Positions 57,562 through 64,000 of a stretch of DNA of 64,000 nt are shown piece after piece (the first letter of the stretch is position 1; each line of letters opens with the position of its first letter). The position numbers and the translations under genes are program-made. The stretch comes from Gaertneriomyces semiglobifer (lineage: Eukaryota; Chytridiomycota; Chytridiomycetes; Spizellomycetales; Spizellomycetaceae), in the NCBI GenBank assembly GCA_025558075.1, contig JAHLKF010000007.1:496001-560000 (forward strand), read 5' to 3'. Under the pieces are notes generated by a model. That model saw only the letters and a program-made list of their open reading frames with translations, did no database searches and was not told the origin of the DNA.

Positions 57562-58866
57562 ATTGCAGCGACTGAATTACCTTTCAACACGCTCTCCAAA
57601 ACTCGCGACACGAGAAAGGCGTACCGACCGAGTTCTAAACGCTTGTCGTCTTTTCGTAGAACGTTGAGTAAACCCTGTCCCGACGCCACAAACAAAGTCA
57701 ACTTGAAGTGAACCACCCGAGGCAAAAGAGAATCTTTAGCAATACCAAAACCCTTACGCAAATAAAAGAAGCGTGAGCATGGAGCATTCAAGTCCACTCT
57801 TATGCAGTCGTAGAAGACATATCTCAACTGAGAGGTATACGATGATTCTTCAACCAGTAGCTACTTTGCTGCGAGCGTAGTCCTTTGCATTTAGACTACT
57901 CAAGTCAAGTTCCCAAGTGACGCCACAATTATCAAATCATTCAATTACGTAAGCAAGACTGCGCTTGCGCGTTTCGGACAACTCGTTGGAGTCTACGACT
58001 AACATGAACAGAGGCCTCCTTCAACAGTGTGAATCGGCCACCGGTGCAGACAACGCTGGCAAAGATGTGTCTGTTCTCACGAGACGCATTCTCTCGTATT
58101 GCCACGGTAATGAATGATCCCAACTTCCTAGTCTTTGTCCTCAAGGGGCGGGCTCCCAAAGACATGCGTATCCCCAGATTCATAACTGAACGAGCATACC
58201 ACCATAACAATCGATGCAATGCTAATCCCGGTAAAACCATCGTCGTTGTAGCCATTTCCGGTAGTGTTCTCATCTAACTATGTACTTGCTACAATCCGCA
58301 TGTAACGTTCCATCGCTGATATTGACATGCATGACATTGGCCGTAAATACACAGACAGGCATAGAAGTTAAAAAAAGAAAAAGGCAATAGCTTGAAAAGA
58401 TACATCTGACCTCTTTGGGACAAGACATCTACTGTTACACTCGTAGCTCTTAATCCCGTCACTGGAGCTACTGCGTAGCCGCTACCACGACGACAGCCCA
58501 ACCTGTTTGTAAGACGTGCTCCATCCCTTCCTCCTCAAGCGAATGATGATATACGATGCAATGTAAGTTGTTGGGTATGTGATGAACGGAAAGGCTCATT
58601 GCAACATTTGAAGAATGAAGAGTCATGCTGTGTGCAATATTATTCCTGTCACTCGCTTCATGCAAGACGCGGTAGTTTTGTTGACTTTCTTCAGCGACTG
58701 CAGAGGCCCCTTCGCTTCGTAAAATCAGAATGGCGCATGGATATCAACTCAGGATGATTGCATCTAGCCTCGCCCTGATGGAAGGTATAAAGATGCACAT
58801 GCACATTCACTGACATTAGCGTTTGACAGTTCAGAAGGTCGCCGTCTACCAATTTAGCGAAGTACT
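57562..58866. other. Intergenic, two unresolved minus ORFs
   Basis: Promoter side of both the nucleotidyltransferase (-) and the membrane protein gene (+). A 90-codon minus ORF (57827-57555) begins right at a CTCTCAG acceptor and contains FFYLRKGFGIAKDSLLPRVV and KRLELGRYAFLVSRVLESVL; it looks like a real internal exon, but no phase-matched partner was found. A 110-codon minus ORF (58273-57941) is hydrophobic and basic without a domain. From 58280 to 58866 nothing is seen. Confidence 0.3.
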
Positions 58867-60072
58867 ATGGAGCTCCAGTCACAGGATCCACTCGAAGTTC
58901 CTCTTCTCAAACATGCCGCTACGGGCAATGGATTTGCCAAGGTAGCGCACACGCTTAATGGCAAAGCCCAGCATCACCGGCCAAATCTGGTTTCCCGCGC
59001 TCGCAAGTTTTCCTTGGGGATAATAGCTATGCTCACTTTGTTTGCGGTGGTTGCTGCTACAACCCTTTACCTCGGCACACTTTACAATAACGAGGCGCAA
59101 ATAACTTCATCGCCGATAACATCTGCACATTACGATGTGACTCTCTCACAAGAAGCGAATGACAGGCTAATCGTCACAGTATGGGACAGGATGAAAAAGA
59201 TCCCGCTAAGAATGCATCGTTTACGACCAGTGCACGGACGACGTATGCATGTAGTGGCAATGAACCAGCAGGCTACGTACTTTGCGCATGTGCACCCCGA
59301 AGACTATGTGGCGGGAGAGCTGCAGCGCGACGACATCGCACAAACGGAATTAAGCCTCGACATATCGCAAGGCGACTATTGGGTTGTAATGGTGGAGCTG
59401 TCTATTTTAAAGGAAGATGGTGGCGAACACACTGCTGAGGCAGTCCAAGCAGTATTTCGCGTTCGATTTCCTAACGGGAGGAAAGATGGGAGTTTATCGG
59501 TTCATCCCAGTCGTCATCTGCCTTGGCCAACGGGAGTTTCCACCCTTCACCTTGCGCTTGTGAGCTCTTCTGCACCGGACACATGGGCTCATCCTATCCC
59601 TATATCGTCGTCAATTTCTTCCAGTGACCCCGGGATGTATCCGTATCTCTTGACGCTTAACATGTCGTCTTCGATTCAGCGGTCACCCATCACTGTTCCC
59701 GTCAACGAGTGTACGGCGCTCACAACATCATTTTACGCTGCAAGTTCAGTGAACAGAATGTGGAATCCAATCACGGATTTGCGACCGTTACTGAACAGTT
59801 ATGCGCACATCACGATAATAAGTGATGATTTGTCGCTGGTGCAGCATTTGCATCCGGAGCCGTCGCAAGGGGGTGAGCGTCTCAGCGAATGCGGGAAGGT
59901 CGATCACATTACATGGCGTCATGTAGCACATGAGGAAGACGTTCCTACCCTTTTCGGGCCTACACTGACCAGTGTGACCACGTTTCCGGTTGCTGGTTGG
60001 TACACGATGATTGTGCAGGCGGCAAAGGGCAATCTACTGTTAACCGGTCGGTTTGATATCTTAGTTGGGTAG
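58867..60072 (+). CDS. Single-pass membrane protein with two HxHP motifs
   Basis: Intronless, 401 residues. A hydrophobic helix at residues 48-71 (SLGIIAMLTLFAVVAATTLY) after a short basic N-terminus suggests a type II protein with a large lumenal or outside domain. That domain repeats a similar block twice: RRMHVVAMNQQATYFAHVHP (about 125-144) and AHITIISDDLSLVQHLHPEP (about 313-332), each followed by a region ending in a GDYWVVMVEL- or GWYTMIVQAA-type strand. This order (H-[IV]-[VI]-x-D-L-F-x-H-x-HP, then beta-strands) is what I know from bacterial copper-related YtkA-like and cupredoxin-like extracellular proteins. A metal-binding role is inference. The ORF is long, with an ATG context and no stop or frameshift. 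Confidence 0.6.
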   Translation: MELQSQDPLEVPLLKHAATGNGFAKVAHTLNGKAQHHRPNLVSRARKFSLGIIAMLTLFAVVAATTLYLGTLYNNEAQITSSPITSAHYDVTLSQEANDRLIVTVWDRMKKIPLRMHRLRPVHGRRMHVVAMNQQATYFAHVHPEDYVAGELQRDDIAQTELSLDISQGDYWVVMVELSILKEDGGEHTAEAVQAVFRVRFPNGRKDGSLSVHPSRHLPWPTGVSTLHLALVSSSAPDTWAHPIPISSSISSSDPGMYPYLLTLNMSSSIQRSPITVPVNECTALTTSFYAASSVNRMWNPITDLRPLLNSYAHITIISDDLSLVQHLHPEPSQGGERLSECGKVDHITWRHVAHEEDVPTLFGPTLTSVTTFPVAGWYTMIVQAAKGNLLLTGRFDILVG

Positions 60073-60781
60073 CAACATCACAGTGATAATACATCTGATT
60101 TCTTCGGATTCTATCTGAAGGTCCATGAGAGGTAACCTGTTATTGCCGAACATTCTGTGACTCATCGTCCAACTGGAGCTGAACCATGAAAGGACAATGA
60201 AAGCACTAGACCGTAGCTACAAGGAGGCGATGGCGCGGTCAGAGCTCGATTTTCATCTTTCCTTCACCGCACATGTTCGCTATCGGTCCTTCTCCAATAT
60301 TTAGGTTTAGATGGTATTCCCCACAGATTTTACGCATGAAGCAGCGCAGCCAGAGTTTGTCCTAGTAGAGAAAATATAGAAAGGTGTGCGCCATTAATGG
60401 TCGTAAACACGGGAGGTAGGTGTCCGAGGAGCTTCGGAGTGCAGCGACCAACCGCGACAGTTGCTTACGTCATCTCCGAGAGATGCACAGCTCATCTCCG
60501 CGCGTTTTCCTGTTTTCTTGTTGTTTGTGTGCACGAAGCATTTTGCACGTAGGAGCGATACGGACGGCAGCTTGGCGGCGGAGAAACGTTGGCAGGGGAC
60601 ATCTTGCGCACAGGACAACACAATCAGGCACCGCTCGGGACGCGATACTGGAAGAAACGCTAGTACTGCGGGGCAGCGAGAAGAGTGGATATAAGACGTT
60701 TGGCAATTGCTCAGTGTTTGTCGAGCAAGTTCCCGCCAGTTAGTTCTGGCAAATCTCGTGAGAGTGTCTCTCGTACGTGAC
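60073..60781. promoter_or_regulatory. Intergenic region before the ORT1-like gene
   Basis: Two genes in the same direction, 710 bp apart. The short ORFs at 60394-60783 on both strands overlap each other and have no domain. It should include the terminator of the upstream gene and the promoter of the carrier. Confidence 0.4.
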
Positions 60782-61989
60782 ATGGAGATCTCAGAGCCTA
60801 CTGGTCAAACGCTAGCTTCAGTGGCGGCTGCCGCCAATGGTGTAGCAGATGTTAAAATAACGAAGGATACTCCTGTGGCAGACTTTGTGTTCGGATCGGT
60901 CAGTCTTTATTATTGGGCGTTTGCAGAAGTCTTGTATGCTGATAGGCGTCCAAATACAGGCCGCTGGAATGGTCGGAATGCTATTCCAGTTTCCATTCGA
61001 CACAGTTAAAGTCCGTCTACAATCCCAACCTTTGTCCAGTGACGGTCGTGGCGCACTTTTCCGAGGCCCCATAGACTGCTTTAAGCAGGCAATACGCAAG
61101 GATGGGTTTATGAGCTTGTACAAGGTACCAACAGTGCCGCCGTACCTCTTGAAAATGTGGCCGAAACGGGATTACTGACTGTCGAATTATTGTAGGGTCT
61201 TTCCGCTCCCCTTGTTGGTTCGATGATTGAAAACTCAGCCCTGTTTGTCGCCTTCAACCACATACAAAGTATTATACGGCGAGCATCCAACCGCGATCCA
61301 TCTGAATCCCTCACCCTCCCAGAGCTGGCTCTATCCGGGTTTCTGTCAGGCGCATTCGTGTCCTTCATCCTAACCCCTGTGGAACTAGTCAAATGTAAAC
61401 TTCAAGTGCAGGGCGTTCTGTACGCCCCGACATCGCAATCACCCGCAACAGCTCGATCATACCAAGGCCCGATGTCAGTTCTTAGCCAAGTTATACGACA
61501 GCATGGTCTGCGCGGATTGTATCAGGGACATATGGGAACGTTTCTACGAGAGGCCGGTGGCGGAGCGGCCTGGTTTGGTTCGTACGAATACCTTTGCAGA
61601 AAGTTCTTGATGCAAAGTCAGAAATACGGAGACCGAAACTTAACGAAAGACGACCTGTCGACGTGGCAGATAATGACCGCTGGAGCACTGGCAGGGATGT
61701 GCTACAACGGCGCGCTGTTTCCCGCTGATAGTATCAAAAGCCGACAACAGACGACGGAGGGGAACTCATCTTTCACGCAGGTTGCGAGGAAGTTATACCA
61801 AGCAGAGGGAATCAAAGGGTTTTACCGTGGTTGTGGAATGACGGTCCTACGAAGCGCTCCGACCAGTGCCTTGATATTCGCCACATATGTAAGCGCTTTG
61901 GTTCAGTGTTCGCTGGTTTTAGTACTCTTGATGTTCATCACGCTTTCTTGCAGGAATTGATGAGCAGGCACTTTTCTTTTGACATGTAA
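60782..61989 (+). CDS. ORT1: Mitochondrial ornithine/basic amino acid carrier
   Basis: Inner-membrane carrier of the SLC25 family, probably for ornithine exchange in arginine synthesis. Exons 60782-60902, 60946-61124, 61196-61888 and 61954-61989 give 342 residues. Three carrier repeats are visible: FPFDTVKVRLQ, TPVELVKCKLQ and FPADSIKSRQQ, each with the P-x-[DE]-x-x-[KR] signature. Further blocks are YKGLSAPLVGSMIENSALF and GLYQGHMGTFLREAGGGAAW, and the tail ends YELMSRHFSFDM. The first intron (43 bp) is unusually short for this genome, and the junction GSV-SVQ is less certain than the others; the other introns are 71 and 65 bp. Confidence 0.82.
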
Positions 61990-62224
61990 ATCTTTATACC
62001 GTAGGCTTTATAGACGCTCTCTGCATGGGAGCTTTTGGGACACGTAGCTATAGTTTGATCTTCAGGATTAGCAACCAAACCTTAATGTTGTGTTTGTGGG
62101 GCTACTTTTAACAAAGTCAATTCTGGCTCACGTAATACGCTGCCAAATTAGAACCCAAACTCAACCGTACCTATTCTACCGTTTCGCTCACCCGCAACAG
62201 CAGTACTGTAGAAAAGGATAGACA

Positions 62225-63068
62225 ATGGATGCGGCATCAAATAACGGAGGCATGCCTCCACCCAGTGGATTGCCTCAACAGGTATCCATGTTCCAAAAGG
62301 TAAATTGAGTTTTCAAAAAACGATCTGACGATCGACTTGGAATCCCTCCCAATTCACAACAACGACTTGCTTCTTTGCAGAGATATCAGACATTCTTAGA
62401 TACCCTTACGCCATATTATTACTATCGCTGGGGCTTTACGGCGTTTGCTGCTCTTGTGTATTGCATTCGCGTGTTCTTCGCTCAAGGATGGTACATTGTC
62501 ACGTATGCCCTAGGCATCTACCTGTTGAACCTCTTCCTGGCCTTCTTGACCCCGAAATTCGATCCGGCATTGGAAGACCTGGATTCGGACAATGACGGAC
62601 CGTCGTTGCCCACAAGGACGAATGACGAGTTCAGACCTTTTATACGACGGTTACCTGAGTTTAAGTTTTGGTGCGTTGACTTACAATTTTCCTACTTCGT
62701 ATGTTTTTGGATGCTTATGTGGTGTTCGTAGGTACGGTGCCACCAGAGGTATCCTTATCGGCTTCTTCTGCACGCTGTTCAAATTCTTTGATGTTCCCGT
62801 CTTCTGGCCGATCCTCCTGTAAGTGGCCACATCCACGAGTAACGATTGAATGTCGTGCCGTTGGTTAACCTGCATTTTTGTACTAGTATGTACTTCTGTA
62901 TCCTCTTTGCCATCACCATGAAGCGACAGCTCAAGCACATGATCAAGTACAAATACGTTCCGTGGAACTTGGGCAAAAAGGTCAGTCAAATACAGGTTTT
63001 GTACACTCAAAGCCTGTTCCTAACCAAGCGATTCTTTCTAGAAATATGGCAAAGGAAACGCACTTTGA
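62225..63068 (+). CDS. RER1: Protein RER1, ER retention receptor
   Basis: Four-helix Golgi protein that returns escaped membrane proteins to the ER. Five exons: 62225-62299, 62381-62670, 62732-62818, 62887-62980 and 63042-63068; 190 residues, which is the normal length. Motifs: YQTFLDTLTPYYYYRWGFTA, TYALGIYLLNLFLAFLTPKF, LPTRTNDEFRPFIRRLPEFK followed across the junction by FWYGATRGILIGFF, FFDVPVFWPILLMYFCILF and KRQLKHMIKYKYVPWNLGKK. The end is KYGKGNAL; a different phase of the last exon would give a longer tail, but the phase at 62980 favours this stop. Introns are 81, 61, 68 and 61 bp. Confidence 0.95.
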
Positions 63069-63275
63069 TCCTGCTACACTGATTCGCTTCGGGCAGAGTT
63101 GAAGTTTAGAGATAGTTTTTAATCATCTATTTGGGTTCGTCTACAATACAACAACAATTGCGCAAGCTTAAGGGTGAAGAAAATTTGAAAAAATGCTAAT
63201 ACATATGGATTCAACGATCAAAAAAGCAACTTGGATATAGGATATTACCGGATGCCGTAGGTAAGGCGTCTATCA

Positions 63276-64000
63276 TTAAGCGCAGAGTAACGACTGCATA
63301 TCGTCATCATCTACTTCGTATGTGGTACGCCGATTGTGCCGTGTCAAAGAACCAAATGACTTTGACTGATGGTGATTGGTCATGGCCGTAGAGGGTGTGT
63401 TACCGTCAAAGCTTGCGTAAGGATCGTCCAAATACGCGTGTGCAGGGGTGTCTACTACTGGCCTCATGACAATACTGAGTCGGCGAGAAACGGCATCCTT
63501 GTTGTTCCGTTTATGAGGCTCTTTCTTATTTTTGGGTATACTCTTGTTCGTATTCCTGGAGGACGAAGAGCTCTGTGAGCCAGAAGAAATTTGGGAACCG
63601 CTATCAGATCCAGAGGAGACTGATGGGCGTCGATGGACCTTGACTTTCATCGGAACGCTCGCCACAGTGCCAAAGCTCCCGGTAGAAAGGTCGTCGGTTA
63701 GGGAGCTTGAAGAGGAGCGCGTACGCAATGCACCTGGAGTGCGCCCTAAGGTAGAGCGGCTACTTTGACGGCTCAAAGTGCGACGAGCTGACAGCTGGCC
63801 GTCTAAGCGTAATGACAAGGTGAGTAACAGGCAATGCAAAATGACGACAGGTACGTCGTCTTACCTGTTGAGTCGTGTTGTTCAAAGAATTCTCCTGGTA
63901 CTCTATAAGCTAGCGCAGAGCTTCCGTCTTCTATCATCTGACGCATCATAGCGCAGACGCGCGCAAAAGCAGCTTCTGAATGCTCATCGTCCTCTAAAGT
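63276..64000 (-). CDS. Ser-rich protein, C-terminal part
   Basis: Exons 64000-63865 (open at the window edge) and 63802-63276, joined over a 62-bp GT-AG intron; 220 residues are visible. The first part is helical (HSEAAFARVCAMMRQMIEDG, YRVPGEFFEQHDSTG). The second is Ser/Arg-rich and low complexity (SRSTLGRTPGALRTRSSSSS, SGSDSGSQISSGSQSSSSSR) and ends EVDDDDMQSLLCA. No domain recognised. Likely a disordered, phosphorylated tail of a larger protein. Convergent with RER1. Confidence 0.6.

Overview
The window looks like nuclear DNA of a filamentous or zoosporic fungus, most likely an early-diverging lineage such as a chytrid. Genes are intron-rich, with GT-AG introns mostly 53-82 bp. Several genes are fungal types (RMT2, NST1, DEF1, MCR1, RER1, ORT1). 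These sit beside classes common in chytrids: a 7TM receptor, a TRP-type channel, a homeodomain protein, and relics of Fanzor (TnpB-like) nucleases. The species cannot be fixed from the sequence alone. Exon junctions below were placed by eye from splice sites and reading phase; spliced lengths of the main models are multiples of three, except the TRP channel, which has one unresolved junction.

Layout: 1-2445 end of a multi-pass membrane protein; 3218-7177 mitochondrial RNA polymerase; 7202-7668 small membrane protein (-); 7781-9016 RMT2; 9262-12831 NST1 (-); 14524-17122 RasGEF; 17231-19900 a gene graveyard with a decayed coiled-coil gene, a truncated sterol C24-methyltransferase and a Fanzor relic; 20148-21080 homeodomain protein; 21472-22692 7TM receptor (-); 23356-26015 TRP channel (-); 26708-27788 RPL35; 28004-30863 DH-PH-FYVE RhoGEF (-); 31612-36821 large START-repeat protein with a membrane anchor; 37027-38007 RGS protein (-); 38577-39857 CBM21 glycogen-targeting phosphatase subunit (-).

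From 39858 to 50281 the sequence is repeat-rich. It holds microsatellites, a 40-bp perfect inverted repeat, dispersed and duplicated segments, an orphan 520-aa gene, a dead IS630/Tc1-type transposase, a small mitochondrial-like protein and a second Fanzor relic. The right end is gene-dense again: DEF1 (50282-53110), MCR1 (53331-54779), a Cid1-type nucleotidyltransferase (54988-57561, -), a membrane protein with HxHP motifs (58867-60072), an ORT1-like carrier (60782-61989), RER1 (62225-63068) and the end of a Ser-rich protein (63276-64000, -).

Functionally, 14.5-38 kb is rich in signalling genes (RasGEF, 7TM receptor, TRP channel, RhoGEF, RGS). Mitochondrial functions are spread across the window (RNA polymerase, MCR1, ORT1, small presequence protein). 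The most unusual content is the two Fanzor relics and the repeat-laden 39.8-50.3 kb interval. I did not find an intact, convincingly new multi-gene system.
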